DNA from: Aselliscus stoliczkanus
Lineage: Eukaryota > Chordata > Mammalia > Chiroptera > Hipposideridae
Direction of reading: 5' to 3'
DNA length: 64,000 nucleotides
Assembly: GCA_033961575.1 (NCBI GenBank)
Contig: CM066738.1
Coordinates: 104,371,478 to 104,435,477, forward strand
Part shown: positions 46,095 to 59,619 of the stretch, one piece after another
How positions within the stretch are numbered: position 1 is the first letter of the stretch
How the letters are laid out: each line of letters opens with the position of its first letter
Notes under the pieces: model-generated
What the model was told of the DNA's origin: nothing
What the model saw: only the letters and a program-made list of their open reading frames with translations
Database searches by the model: none
Made by a program: the position numbers and the translations under genes

Positions 46095-46240
46095 TAGTTG
46101 CTAATAACTCAGAAGTCACTAACTAGTTATATGACCTTGAGCAAGTAACTTAAAGTCCTTGGGTTCAGCATCTCCTCCTTTGTAACATTAAAAGGTTTGT
46201 CCAGATGACCCTTAAATGGCTTTCAGCTCTCACCTTCTCT
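46095..46240 (+). repeat. MIR-like SINE fragment
   Basis: AGTTATATGACCTTGAGCAA, GTAACTTAAAGTCCTTGGG and ATGGCTTTCAGCTCTCACC are the MIR core and tail in order. Confidence 0.7.
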
Positions 46241-47684
46241 TAACAAAGGTACAGCATGAGGCTATTTTGGGCCATATGCTTTACTTGCTGCATTGAGAGT
46301 TTTCATTACTTTATAAGCTTTTGTTATTTCAAAGATGACTGTTGTTGTTAGAAATTTAAGTTGGCTCTAGTGGGCTTGTTATATCGATACCCTTTTCATT
46401 TCAGTTCAAGACTTTGATGATAGTTTCCAGTGAGAGCATCACAAATAAAATCATGTTTCCTGTTGTAACATTTGTTCCATCTTCATCTTTTGTCAGTGGA
46501 AATATTTGTCATTTCAACATTTTCCAGAGACACTTCTTTCCTCATTCAGGGCCTTTGAAGTCTCTCTCATCAGAGTGAAAGCCTTGCCCATGGCTCGATG
46601 GTTCTTGAGGGCTGCTGCTTGTGTCAGAGAAAGGAGTTCAGGCAAGCCTGTTTAAGTGTTAACCTCCTTCTCTTCCTGATAAAGAGAGCATTCAATCAGA
46701 GAACAAAGATTTGGAAGAAACAACTTCCACAAGGCTCGGTGGCTCCTGGTACCTTAGTGTCACTGATTTGAAGTCAGCTTATTTAGAGAGCAGACCCTTG
46801 TTGGCCCCTTCCCAAAAGAGGCCTGGAAGTCTTGGGTTTGGGGTGGGGGTGGGGGGACAGCTGACCTGGTTATCCCTTCCTGAGAGGCTCAGCCGGTGAC
46901 TGAAACACGTCACCAAGTCCTTCAGCTTAGAGAGGCTTCGCTCATCCAGTGGGTCACAAAGCTTTTCCGAAGGCGCATAAAGAAGGCTTTCCAGATGAAT
47001 CAGGGCATGATGCAAGTGTGTTTTCTGAGAAACAGGTTTGAAATCAGGTTTTTTTCAGGTTTGAAATCAAGGTTGTTCTGGTATAAATCAGATTTGCTCT
47101 AGAAAACCCAGGATCTCTGATGCTTCTGCTTTCAGGGGAGGTTGAAGGATGATTTCATTACATGTAGGTAGACCTCAGAAAGAAATATCAATGGTGATGA
47201 GTAGAAGGAATACACACACTTGTTATTACTAAGGGTGACAAGGGACTTTTGAATTAAATGCCCAGTAGCACACATCTTGTTGGGGGCAGTCCAGAATGAT
47301 GGGTGCAAAAGGAGAATGGGCGGCATTAGTTTTATTGAAGGGCGATTGACATTGAAAACTCCTTGTCCCTGGCTTGATCAGACGCTTGCTCTAAGCACGA
47401 AGACTTTCACCAGGACAAACAGTAACAGAGCTGTTTCTTCACTTCCCTCCATATTTATAGAATATCATCCACCAAGGCACAAGAGAAACCTAGGCGTCAT
47501 CCTGATTTCCAGCCCTCTGGCACCCCTCCAACCAACCCAACCAAGTGAAAAGCCTGCCTGAGTGTTTATCATCCTCCCAGTCTGTCCCTAGTTCCTCTGC
47601 TCCAGTCTTATCAAGTCCCTCCCAAATCTAATCTTTAAACTGTTATCACCGTCCTACTTTCAATACTACAGTCACGGGGATGTA

Positions 47685-47870
47685 AAGGACAGCACTGAGA
47701 ATATAGTCAATAATGTTGCAACAAGTATGTATAGTGCCAGGTGGGTGCTAGGCTAATGAGAGGGGATCACTGGGTAAATGATAGAACGTCTAACCACCGT
47801 GCTGTACACCTGAAACTACATAAATGAATACTGAATGTCAACTGTAACTGAAAAAAAGAAATTGAAAAAA
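47685..47870 (+). mobile_element. L1 3' end, strongly 5'-truncated
   Basis: GGATGTAAAGGACAGCACTG, ATAGTGCCAGGTGGGTGCTA and GTACACCTGAAACTAC match the 3' end of the L1 at 51240-51440 and end in an A-rich tail. Confidence 0.75.
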
Positions 47871-47922
47871 AAAATACAAAAGTAAATCCATTCAGACCAT
47901 CCTTTGCTTCTCCATGGTTTCT

Positions 47923-48074
47923 CTTTTTTTTTTCTTCTTTTTCAGCTGAGCCATCCTGCCACCTGTTGGCAGCTCAACGGCAACTCAGCTCGGGCTGGCC
48001 TCGAACCACTGTTGCTCAGAGCTCAGCTCGCACTCTGGAGCGAGCTCTTAACCAACTGAGCCATTCGGCCGGCC
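47923..48074 (-). mobile_element. tRNA-derived SINE, second subtype
   Basis: Inverted copy of the subtype seen at 16263: CTGCCACCTGTTGGCAGCTC, TGGAGCGAGCTCTTAACCAA, CTGAGCCATTCGGCCGGCCC. The flanks share CTCCATG plus T-rich sequence, a probable target duplication. Confidence 0.8.
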
Positions 48075-49380
48075 CTCTCCATGTTTTCTTGATAAAATTC
48101 AAGCTTGTTTGAGTGACACGGCCTTTTGTGACCTGTCTCCTCACTAATTCTTTATTCTCATCCTTCCCATTTCCTCTCACTTGTCCGTAACATTTCAGTT
48201 CTAGTGAACTTGGTAGTTTAATATCCCATGCCACTGCACAGCCTCATGCCCAGGCGCCTCCTCTCTCTTTGCTTCTTGTCAGCACACATCTGTCTGCTGG
48301 AGTGCCTTGGAATCAGAAGGACCTCTCAGGTGGCACCCATGTACAGGTAACTGGGAGGAGTCCAGCTGCCTGAAAGTGATAACAGATCCACTGTGGGTCC
48401 GGCTTCTTCTGTAACCAGCCTCCTCGCATACTAATGAGGTTAGGTCTCCCCATTATAGAAATGGGGGGAAAAATGTATTAGTGAGAGATTTTAAATAATG
48501 GGCTGCCAAACATACACGTAATAATCAGCAAAGAAGGACTTGACCCTCCCATTGGTACCTCTCATCATTAGGGGCAGCAGCTACCTCTATAGAATTCTGA
48601 TATTGTATTGCCCAACACCTGCCTCCTTATTTCCAAGAGGATAAGCAAAATTGCTTCTGCTCATTTAGACCCTAGTCATGGTTGTCCATACGGAATTTCT
48701 TATTTGACTCTGAGTCTGGGCTGGAGACAAGATTTCATTACAGAAGCACTGGCTGTGATTATAATTTTAAAACTGCTACCGATTTAGAGCCAGATTACAG
48801 ATTATGCTGTCACAATAACCATTCTTCTAGGTTATAACTTCTCTCAGATGTTTTAAAACAGACTGAAACATTTCCAATATGATACCACTAGGTGTCACTA
48901 TGAGTCTGTTGACCAACCAATGATTTCCTTTTCATATATTCCAGACAAATGGCAATTTGTTTATTTAAAAAAAAAAATACGTTCTGCCAAAGCTGGAATA
49001 GATAGAGCTATTAGAATTCAACTAAATTTCTTGCTTTTAATTTTATTTTTCAAAACTTAATGGTAATAAACTTTGGATTTATTTCCATAGACATATTTCT
49101 GAATAAATAATTCTTCTCTTAATTAAAAATAAAAAGCCTCTGTTATTACATTCAAGTCACCTTAGTGTACTCAACAGTAATAAAAGGACCAAAGGAAACT
49201 CTTAAAATGTTGTCAAGGAAAAATCAATGCAAAATGAAATGGAATATTTAGAATTGATTTTTTACAACTAATAATTTGATTATTAGTACTATTCTAGCTT
49301 TTATTGTGCCGACAATGTTGTAAGCCCTTGGTTCCATTGTGGTGGATAATATATATATAAAATATTTATTGTATAAAGAT

Positions 49381-49461
49381 TTTTTTTTTTTGAGGGCAGT
49401 GTCACTGGCCCCCACATGTGGGACCCGAACTGGGGCCGCCTCCGCGCCACTCGGCCAGCCC
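49381..49461 (-). mobile_element. Short SINE with internal deletion
   Basis: Short-form SINE lacking about 25 bases of the tRNA head (GGGGCCGCC joined to TCCGCGCCAC). The flanks repeat TGTATAAAGAT. Confidence 0.8.
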
Positions 49462-49571
49462 TGTATAAAGATATTTTGTTAAGTGATTTACATGTACGAA
49501 GTCTAATCATCTTCATCATTATGACTATTTCCATTCTTTTATTTAATGTTTTGCAGGTCACAAAACACTTA

Positions 49572-49677
49572 CTTTTTTTTTTTGAGGGCAGTGTCACTGG
49601 CCCTCATATGTGGGACCCGAACCAGGGCAGCTGGCTTCCAAAGCCAGCGCTTAACAACCGCGGCACTCTGCTGGACC
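49572..49677 (-). mobile_element. Short tRNA-derived SINE
   Basis: Short-form SINE; 14-base target duplication TCACAAAACACTTA at 49558-49571 and 49678-49691. Only 110 bases from the previous SINE. Confidence 0.9.
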
Positions 49678-50289
49678 TCACAAAACACTTATCTTAATGA
49701 GTCCCATGAGACAGAAGGAAAATGTCAAAAATACTCAGGGAAACCATTAGAAACAAAGAAGAGACAGGGGAAACACTTATGGTTCATACTCCCTATTATT
49801 AAGGACTTACAAAAGTATATCAAAGTTTATTAGACTCATCTCACATCTTGCTATTTGATGGCATATTTTTCCAAGTACTTGCTAAGCTCACCAGGTTTCT
49901 TCATGGATTAAAAAAAATCACATTGAAAATTAAGTCAAGGAGAAAATGAGTAACTGTGTCTTGTTTTTCCATTTTAAGGATTCTAACTTTCCTTTAGGAT
50001 CAAACATCGGCTGGGTCAGGAACCAAGGGCAGCTAAGTGCAAGAGAGTCGACTACACTGTGACCATCAAATCTTTATTTTAGCACAGATTTTGCCTTGAG
50101 GTCTAGGCCTTTATAGCACATTGCCTATTGGATATTGTTTTCCAGATGGACTATGGGCATTTCAAACTCAACATATTTCGAGTAAAGCTATATCCATCCC
50201 TGTGTCGGCTGCACTCCACCCAGCCCCCAATGGATTTGCTTCCTGAGTGTTCTCACTAGATGGTACCCTCCCCTATTTTTTCAGCCAGA

Positions 50290-50710
50290 AACCCAGAGGT
50301 CATCTCAGAATTCCCCTTTCTTTTGCCTCTCACATCCAGTCACTCATGTCTTCCTATTTGTTCTGTGAAACACCGATATCTCTCATCATCTGTCTTCATC
50401 TCTCCATACCCATGGCCATAGTTTAAGTTCTCATCATCTCTCTCTCTCTCAGAAAAGGGCTATTTCCTAACTCTTGTTCCTGTTTCCCCTTTACTCTGTC
50501 CTCCAGATGGTTGCCAGAACCAGCCAAAAAAAAAATCTAACCATCACACCCCTGCTCAGAATTTCCCAGTAGCTAACCCTTAACTATGGGATAAAATACC
50601 CTTTCATGTCATGTAAGAAAGCCCTTGGTGCCTGCCCCTATCTAATACTATAGAGCTCTGGTAAGATTGGTGCTATGGCAATGCACAGCTACCCAGTAAG
50701 TGCTCAATGA
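50290..50710 (-). mobile_element. L2-like LINE fragment
   Basis: Inverted L2 order: CATCTCAGAATTCCCCTTTC, CATCACACCCCTGCTCAGAA, TTTCCCAGTAGCTAACC, GGGATAAAATACC. Confidence 0.6.
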
Positions 50711-50861
50711 ATCTTGGTTGAATTAATAAAGAAATAATTGACAATGTGGGTTGATGGTTCCTAGACTTGCACCTCAACCCTACCAATTGTTACATCGCCA
50801 TTAAAATTTTCGTTTTGGGGTCCTGAGTTTTTGTTGGGTTTAAAAATCCTCTAAAACAAAT

Positions 50862-51450
50862 GATTATGTGGTAATTATCTTTCTCAGTCTGACTTATTTC
50901 ACTTAGCATAATATGCTCTAGGTTCATCCATGTTGTCACAAATGGTAAGATGTCATTCTTTCTCGTGGCTGAGTAATATTCTACTGTATATATGTACCAC
51001 CTCTTCTTTATCCAGTCGTTTATTGATTGGCACTTGGGTTACTTCATATCTTGGTCAATGTAAAGAGTGCTGCAGTACAAGATGATCTCACTTATATGTG
51101 AAATCTAAAGAACAAAATAAACAAACAAACAGAACAGAGACAGACTCAAAGATACAGAGAACAAACTGATGGTTGACAGATGGGTAGGGGGTTGGGAGAC
51201 TGGGTGAAAAAGGGCAAGGGATTAGGCAGTACAAATTGGTAGTTACAAAGGCGACATGGGGGATGTAAAGTATAGCATAGAGGACATAGTCAATAATGTT
51301 TCAACAATTTTGTATAGTGCCAGGTGGGTCCTAGACTAATTGGGGGACTGATCCCTGCATAAGTCATATAAATCTCTATCTAACCAGTATGTTGTACACT
51401 TGAAACTAATATAAAATAGTATTGAATATCAGCCATAACTGAAAAAAAAA
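50862..51450 (+). mobile_element. 5'-inverted (twin-primed) L1 insertion
   Basis: The right part (about 51080-51450) is L1 3' end in sense orientation with an A tail. The left part (about 50862-51079) is the adjoining upstream L1 segment in antisense: it contains CATCCATGTTGTCAC, the inverse of the GACAACATGGATG seen sense-strand at 20566. The two segments are neighbours in L1 and meet head-to-head at about 51079/51080. Confidence 0.8.
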
Positions 51451-52615
51451 ACTAATTAAAAAAAACCCCGAATGATCAATTAAAAGTGTGAATGCTTGTG
51501 AAAAGATATGGGAGAGTTACGATTTATTAGGTTATACATGAATTTTTAGTCAGTCAGCTTAAGAGCTTTGCGAGGCAGAGATGAATCCTTCGTTTGAGGC
51601 TGGGGTGTGGCCAGCGGGTGCTGTAGGCTCCTGGACTTTACCTGGCGGCTCAGGGCCTTTGCTGGGAGAAACTCTGCTTGTGTAATGCTGGCTGCCACAG
51701 GCGGCTGGATAACCTTGGATAAGTTATTCCACTTCAGTTTCTCCCAAGCAAAGTTAAAAGAGCAACATTAACCTACCCCCTACAGGCATGTTAATAAGTA
51801 CATTTTTCCCCAAAGTGCAATGTACAAATTTTCATTAGTCATAGGGCTACGATAATAGTTAATTGTCCCTAGTTCTCCTTGTTATTTACTGCTCGCTCAA
51901 GCAAAAGACGTTACTGAAGGGACCGGTGGGGGGGGGGGGAAGTTGCCCAAAAAATGCTGATATGCCGAATAAATTGCCAAGATAATAAAAATACAATCAA
52001 GGCTGCAGTAGACCTTCTGATTTCCATCCCAACTAATCATTAGAGATTCTCTTGTACACTCATTTTCTTATCTCTTATCTTGAAGTCAATGTCTATGCCA
52101 AGGACTTAAGGACTCAATTTATTATGTCCTTTAGCAGGAACCGTGGCTTCCAGGATGCCTTGGCTCCAGACCTCTCCAACTGATTTAAAGCAAAATTAAT
52201 TGTGACTCACGATATATGTGCCCTGGGTTTTAAGTGTAGATGTCCGAATGCTCAAGTAGTAGACACTGTAACACATACTGTGGGTATGTAACTTTTGCTC
52301 CCCTAATCTACTCTTCTGAGAGACTGATATTGTCTTTAGAATCAACCAAAGGTATCATACCGCAAAAGATTCTTCCTTTCTCTCTTCCATTAGGACATGA
52401 GAAGAAAAGACCAGACTTTCAGAAAAAAAAAAGTCTCTAGAACATCAAAAAGTAAAGCAGCTTACCAAGGTTTTTATCTCAGTTGACTTGTCTCAGTCTT
52501 TCCAATATACCTATTGGTCACTTGACAGGACAGTTACATGATAAAGACAGGAAAACAAATCAGTAATTGTATTGAGCTTTTCAATAGAGATGCACCATTA
52601 ATGTTTGACCTTTTC

Positions 52616-53055
52616 TTTTTTTTATTTTTTTATTGGGGATTTGGTGGAGGGGAACAGCATTGGGGAATCGGGGAAGGGGAACAGACAAGTTGCTGTCTTC
52701 TTGTTCTTCAGTTTAGTTGCGGAGGATGTTGCTTCACTGTTGGTATCGTCATTGCGCTCTTCCCGGATGAGGCAGATCGGTCGCTGGCCTCTGGATGTCG
52801 CTCACCGCGGCTATTGGCAGCTCACTCTTGGCTGCCAGCCGCTCATGCTGGCTGCGGGCCGCTCACTGTAGCCTATGGCAGCCCACTGCAGCAGGGGCTG
52901 CAGCCCACACCATCACCGGGGCTCGCACAGCCCAGCTCCAGGTGGAGCTGTTGTTAGCTGTAGAGGGCAGTGTCACTGGCCCTCATGTGGGATCCGAACC
53001 GGGGCCGCTGGCATCCCCAAACCAGCGCTTAACCAATGCGCCACTCGGCCGGCCC
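52616..53055 (-). mobile_element. Long tRNA-derived SINE, 7-base-deletion subfamily
   Basis: Full-length long SINE. Target duplication AATGTTTGACCTTTTC at 52600-52615 and 53056-53071 is perfect, suggesting a recent insertion. Relative to the copies at 16681 and 18582 it lacks GGCCCAT between CACT and GTTGG. Confidence 0.92.
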
Positions 53056-53579
53056 AATGTTTGACCTTTTCAATTTTAGAGATAATACAAGAAATAATTT
53101 TGCAGAGAAAACTGAGACTTGAAAGGATTTGCCCAAAATGCATAGTGAATGTCACAGACGGCTATGGGATTGATTCCAGAAAAACAGCCAGATTTGAGGG
53201 GGCAAGTTGTACCTTATCTGGAAAATAATATGCAATCCAATTTTGATTCTAAAGAAAATGCTTGGCTATTACATATATGTGTTGAAGCATATGCATTGAC
53301 ATTTTTGTAAGTTGAGTATATTGCAGTATGTTTATATATTCTAAGCTAAACTGTGATTATCAGAGAACATGATTACTTTATAGTAGTTGAGCATTTATAA
53401 AGCTAGGGTATCAGATATAGCTTATTTATGTATCAGCCATTCGTTCAACCCATATTAGACATCTTCTACTTGTCTTTCTTCCTACTTTATGTTCAGTTAG
53501 TCACAAATTGTCAATTGTAACTAATATTTCTGCAATGCCTTCCCCTTCTCTCCATTCCTTTTTTTTTTTTTTCCCCTAG

Positions 53580-53735
53580 TTCAGGGCAAACATTTTTGGT
53601 TAGTGCCAAAGAGTAAGTATTTTAGACTTTGGGCCCCAAACAGCCTTGGGGATTGTAGCAGTGAGGCAGACGTAATGTGGAAAGCTTGATGAACAGAGGA
53701 AAGCTTGCAGACCCCTGCCTTGGAACATTTTAATA
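53580..53735. mobile_element. hAT-type MITE-like fragment
   Basis: GAGTAAGTATTTTAGACTTT, GGGCCCCAAACAG and AGCTTGCAGACCCCTGCCTT match both ends of a common mammalian non-autonomous DNA element; family not named. Confidence 0.5.
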
Positions 53736-53789
53736 CTATTAATATTTTTCACCTGGATATTTACAATCACCCCATCTAAATCCTAAATC

Positions 53790-54330
53790 CAGTCCTTACT
53801 AATGCGAATCTGACCATGTCACAGCCACCTTAATGCCCTTACCAGCTGCTGTTGCCCCCTGGAAAAAGTCCAGACTCTGTGCTATGTTGTACAAGACTCT
53901 CAGGATTTGGTTTCCATGAACCTTTCCAGCCTCATCTCTCCTTACCTACAGGATGATACCACTCTCTTTATCTAAACTGGACTGTGTGCAGTTCTAGAAA
54001 TCTGCAAAGAATTTCTCCTCTCGGGCTTGGTGCACATTGTTTATTCTGTCTGGGTGTTACTCCCCCATCGAAACCTTCTCTCGCTTTTCTAAGTTTTATA
54101 TTCCTTTAGTTTTCATTTTCGAGGCCACTTCCCCTAGGAAACCTTCCTTGACCCAAGACTGGAATAAGTGTGTCTCCCGTATACACCCATTTAAGAAAAT
54201 CAGATCCATTGTTACATTGTGGTATAAAGTCACCCTCTCCCTTGGGATATAAATTATGGGGGCAAAGAATTGTTTATTTATCACTGTATGCTTGAACCTG
54301 TTATAGTAATACAGTGTCAAGAGGTACAAT
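53790..54330 (-). mobile_element. L2-like LINE fragment
   Basis: Inverted L2 order: CTGACCATGTCACAGCCACC, TCCAGACTCTGTGCTATGTT, CATGAACCTTTCCAGCCTCA, TCCCCTAGGAAACCTTCCTT. One of the clearer L2 copies in the window. Confidence 0.75.
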
Positions 54331-57300
54331 ACATGCTTGTTAAATGGATCCACATATATGTTAATACTTTGGGGAGAGGTTCAAATATGGTTTAGCCAGA
54401 ATAATGAGGATAATAACTAATACATAATGCTTGAAAATTTGTGAATAACTTTATTGTGTTACAGCTCATGTAATTCATCTACACACTCCCTCTGTTAAGT
54501 AGATCTTTCAAAAATCATCTCTGTTTTACAACTGTAAAACAGAAAATGAAGACTCAATGAAATTAAAAGATTTTTCCAAGATTAGAGGAAAATTAACATC
54601 AACATGGTGTTTAGGGGGTTTCTTGTTTGTTTGTTCTTTGAAGAGAAAGTCTTCTACTTTTAATTGTTAGGGGGTAGGAAGAAAGTTACTATGAGTCTTG
54701 AACCTGAAAACAACCTCACAGGAAAGTAATTTAACACTGTGCAAATGGCACGGTCGTTATCTTTCTATGTCATCTGTATCTTGTTTTCCACCCAAGAATG
54801 TGGACATAGGTTACTGTCTGTTTCAACGATATGAACATAATTCCCCCAAACTTGCTGCAGTCTGGCTCCTCTCAAGGCGGGGTCCAGTGTACCTGAAGTC
54901 AAGACTGGACATAGCCATTGTCTGTGCCAGTGGCTGCAGAGTGAGGAGAGGGCAGCTCCCAGGGGGCCTTGGGGCATGGTTCTAGTGAATAATTCATTAG
55001 GATGGCCTCCAGCTGGGGAATAGCCTTCTTCTGCTGATTACTTGCTTTTATCCACCCATTTATCTTCATTCAAGACTTTGTTTCCTCTCAAATAATTGTC
55101 TCCAATTTTCCCATTTTAAACCTTTGAGGTTTTAGATACACTCTGTTTCTACCCATATCAATGCTAACCACAAATTCCCAGTGCAATGAAAGTTTAAAAC
55201 CTAAAATTACTCTCACTATTGAGACATAACCCAGTCTCACAATGTTCGGTCCTGACATCATTAGTAGAGGGTAGAGACCAGTGGAAATTAGACCTCTGGT
55301 CAAGTATTCTGACCTCTTACTAGAGACTTCTTTTATATGAAGATAATTATATCTTCCCTTGCCAAGAACAAGTTTCAACTTACATAGCCGAACTTCTCAA
55401 CAAGTCAATTAAAAGTAATTTGGCAAAGAAATGTTTGATTTCTCACATTCCAAAATTATATATGAAAAAATACATATTCATAGTCAATGTAAATTTCATG
55501 TTCCTTGTCTCTGTATTTCATTGATATGGAGGGAAAAAACAATAAAGTTGCTTTTGTTTTGTGTGCTTTTTGTAAAGAAATATGCTTATATTATTATGAT
55601 TCTGGTACCATGATCTTTTTGTCATGAACTGAATTTTGATCTTATGATTTTGATAATTACTAATATGATGTGTGGGAAAATTACCCACTGGCAGTTTCTG
55701 AGCTCATTCTTTCTAATCTTTTTCTGAAGATGGATACAATGTTGCCAGTATCCTATCTCCTGTAAGAGTTTTGAAAAATCATTGTAAGTTAATTAAGTTT
55801 CTTGACTAATTTCCTTAATAGCCTAGGGCATTTGTCATTCAGACCTATTGCTTAATATATGTCCATGTTTCCCAAGCATAGACTCAGTTATTCTTTGTAA
55901 ATAGCAATTTTTACAAAGTCTTCATTAGTTCCTAATTGTTCAAATTTATCTACTTCATTACACCTGCTAAAGAACAACTTTAAAATGAGTTCATTTTCCC
56001 TGCTATTTAAGAGTTGTTATTATACCTTATATTCCTCGTTTATTACAGGGTTTAAATTACTTCAGTATATTTTGCCTTTGGTTTTGGGAACTGCTAAAAA
56101 ATCCTTTGTGTGTATTTAGCATAATTCATAATAACTAAAATTACGCATTTTGAGGAAAAAGGTTTTCTCCTTCATTAAAAGAGTTATGCATTAAGATTTC
56201 ATCTACATCTTGTTAAATAAAATGTTAAACAGGTTTAGCTCCTGAAGCTTGTAACTCACTCAGCTTTTGTTTTTAACACATCTCAGTACCAATCAAACCA
56301 GGATGGTTTATTCTAGCATCCAAACTAGAAGTTTTTCTTACCACCCACCTCAAAAAATTTGATCCTAAGTAATGACATTTAATTCTTTAGAAGTTACGTA
56401 GGCAATTTTTTGTCTTGATAGAAAGTTTTTAGTCTTTCGTATTTAAAATTTTGTCATCTGTAATTTTTGTCTCTATTTTCATACTTGCATCCAAATGCAG
56501 ATATTAAAAACCAAGTATTTTGAATTTGACATATAACTGCAAAACGGTGTTTTTACTTTCTCTCCTCTTATGAACTTGTACATCATAAGGGCAGGGTCTG
56601 AACACATAAGTCTGACTTTCACATTTGAAGTAACAGTCTCCAGAAAACCCTATTAAGTCTGGGTGTACTCGATAAGGTTTACAATAGTGCTGAAAATGAT
56701 GTCAAACGTCAAAAGTTGAAAAACAAAACACCACACACACACAATTATTAAACAAAGAGAATCCTTTTCCTATGTCCATATCTACTTCTCATCAACTATG
56801 AAAAAGGAGTTTGCGACCACTTTCTTTCCTGCTGCTCTTCCCACTTCCAATTTCAAGCTGATGACTCCCAGTACTGGGCGAGAGTCCTTCCCTTGTGGAG
56901 TTCCAGATTCAGAGCCTGTTGGCTGCAAGTCCAATGTAGGTCTCCGGCGGTGTTTTCCCCACACTGCCCGGGGCCCTCCGTTTCTGTTGTCCCAGCGATT
57001 TCCAGTAAAGCCTGTGCCTGGCCCAGCCCGCCTCCTCCCCCGCCCACGGCGCTCCCTCCCACTCCCCCTCTGTTTCTCTAGTTCCCACTCCCACAGCCCC
57101 TCTGCCAGGCGCCTGGTCCAACCTTTCCATCTGGGCTAGCAGATTCCACTTCCCTCACAGTTTCTCTCAGATTGACAGTTTCACTAAAAACAAACAAAAG
57201 CCCCATGTAAAAAAACAAAACAAATAAAACACTCGCTATCTTCCTGCATTGCCTTCTCTGTCATTCACTCCACAGCTGCTCAGGACTCAAGGCTGTGCTG

Positions 57301-59619
57301 AGATTTACAAATGCCCTCCCCTGGTTTTTCCTGCCCCCACCTTCACCTCTGACCCGTCCCTCAAATCCCTGCTTTAGTTAGACAGTCCCAAAGACACTTT
57401 AAGTCACACAGTCCTTAGGGTACATGGGACTCCAGAGTGAGGTCATCCGCTGTCCCCCCCAGATGTTATTCGTTGGTTTACTCTTGTCATCCTGTTACTG
57501 CTGTGGAGCAGCTGAGGCTACTGGGTGGAGAGTGACATCAGTTCTTCCCACAGAGTTCCTTGTGAACTCTCACTTGCCCTTCCTTAGTGTCTTGTGTCTG
57601 TGCCCCACGGTGTTTTCATTCTCCTGATGCTTTTCAGTGCGCTGAGGTCCCTGAGGTCAGGTGGTCTTTGATGGCCTGACACCCCTGATGGCTGGCTACT
57701 GCCTGGCTTTCAGATCCACATTCTCAAATCGCTTCCAAATTGTGGAAGGAGAAATCCTGGATCGAACTCTACAATCATTTATGTCATTATCAGAGGCGTT
57801 TGGTCTGGGAGCTCAGAGCCCCTTGGTGGAGGCGGGGAGGTGGCTCTCACTGCCCTCATTCTGGGGCACGTAGGTGTCACTCTTCCCATCGGGCTTGACT
57901 GTCAGTGCGGCTTGGCCCTCTGTGTGTCTCAGTGCCTCTCATACAGAAGCAGAAATTCAGGGTGAAGCCAAGTCTCCCCACAGTGGGGAAGGACTGTGCG
58001 GTCTGGGACAGTGTGAATGCCTGCTGGATGGTGACTAGCATGCCTAGGGCGGCAGACAGGGACCGCTTTCTGATTACTGTTAATATCATAGAGTGGTTGG
58101 CAGATGTCTTATTTCCATAGATACCGCAGGGCAGAAAGTGGGGTAAACACTCTCAGGCACACATTGGACACTAATGCTGTTCTAAAACAGGGAGGAACTA
58201 TTTCTGATGATGCAGAAAGCCGAACAAGATGCAGAAGCTGATGCACTGGAAGGCAGTGTAAATGGAGGAGAAAGCTGACTCTTCAGATAGAAAATACATC
58301 CTACTCTGGGTGAGACAAGAAAAACCTAAATTAGTTCTAAAATACGTTCTTTTGAAATAATAAAGAAAGAAATAAGTATTCGACTGGTATGAGGATATGT
58401 AGTAGTCTAACTGGGGGCTACTGCAAAGGGGGTTATTTTGACCACACAGCACAGCTGGATTTCCTCTACCCACACACTTACCCCACCATGTGGCTAAAGA
58501 ATTCTAGCTTTGTCCAATAATCAGTGAGAGGAACCAAAAGTACCTCTTGAACCCAATAAAGTCTCACTCTTTCCATATTCTCAGGGAAGGTTTATCTCTT
58601 CACAGAATAGGTGGCTGACCCATGGCCAGATCCTGTAGAATCCAGCCACCCTGGTAATTTGGCTACGTGTGAAAGAATGGATGTACGTGTAAGGCGAGGC
58701 TGTCGAGATTCTAGAACATTTCGGCATTGGAAACGCATGCCTGTGCAGTGACAATATCTGAGCATGACAATGGGAAAGAAAGACCATTCTCTCCCTCCGG
58801 CATCTAGACCAACTGTTTCAGGCCAGAAATTGTAGGGAATCCCTTCCGTGACTGTAGCACTGAGACTACTAGCTAAAGTGTCAGTGGTGGCTCTAAGTGA
58901 GGGGCATGTCATCCTATGGTACTTTATTTTCCATGCTCTTTATTTTCTCTCCTTGAAGAGACACAGTCAAATGTCAGACCCTCTGGATTTAAAGGAACCC
59001 AGGGAACGGGCTCATTGTCTAGGAAGGAAGAAAGGACGTTGTTACAAAGTGGGAACTGGAGCTTGGGAAAATGTAATCCAAGTGGTAAATGGGTGATACT
59101 TGATTGTGCTGCTGAAGTCATCCAATGAGTACATCATTAAAATAATTTTGTTCCCGATATTTTTCTTCTTGTGTGTGGTGCTTGCAAAAAATGATGTTAT
59201 GAAATAACCCATGAGGTTCTAATTTCAATATTTTGTGCTAGCGAATTCACATATCTTCACAGTAAAGCTGTCTTACCCAAATCCTTATTAACGTAGATGA
59301 TCAAGTGAAATTGTACCAGTTAGTTCTGCTTCACTCCCTAATAGCAGAATCTGGCAATAATGCAGAAAGTAGCAAACAGAACATTTATGCCTTCAATCAT
59401 CGCTTGATCTGGGCTCTCAATTGATTTCATCAGAGTTTAGTTCTTCTCTATTTGGGGACTCTGCCTTCTATTGAGTAGCCTTTTTTCTCTGATTTCATGC
59501 GATGGTCCCTGACATTGCTAGGCTCATATATTTCCAGATTGAAGCCCACAGATGTAAAAGCGTAATTCTGTTATCAGAAAAACGACGTTGATAACCTCGG
59601 CTCTTATCTTCTTAAAGGA

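Larger units (their letters stand above)
44600..52600. other. Gene-free repeat region
   Basis: Contains a MIR-like piece (about 46095-46240), an L1 3' end (about 47685-47870), SINEs at 47923, 49381 and 49572, an L2-like piece (about 50290-50710), a 5'-inverted L1 (about 50862-51450), a MIR-like piece (about 51690-51830) and a G-run (51927-51940). No gene is seen. Confidence 0.6.
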
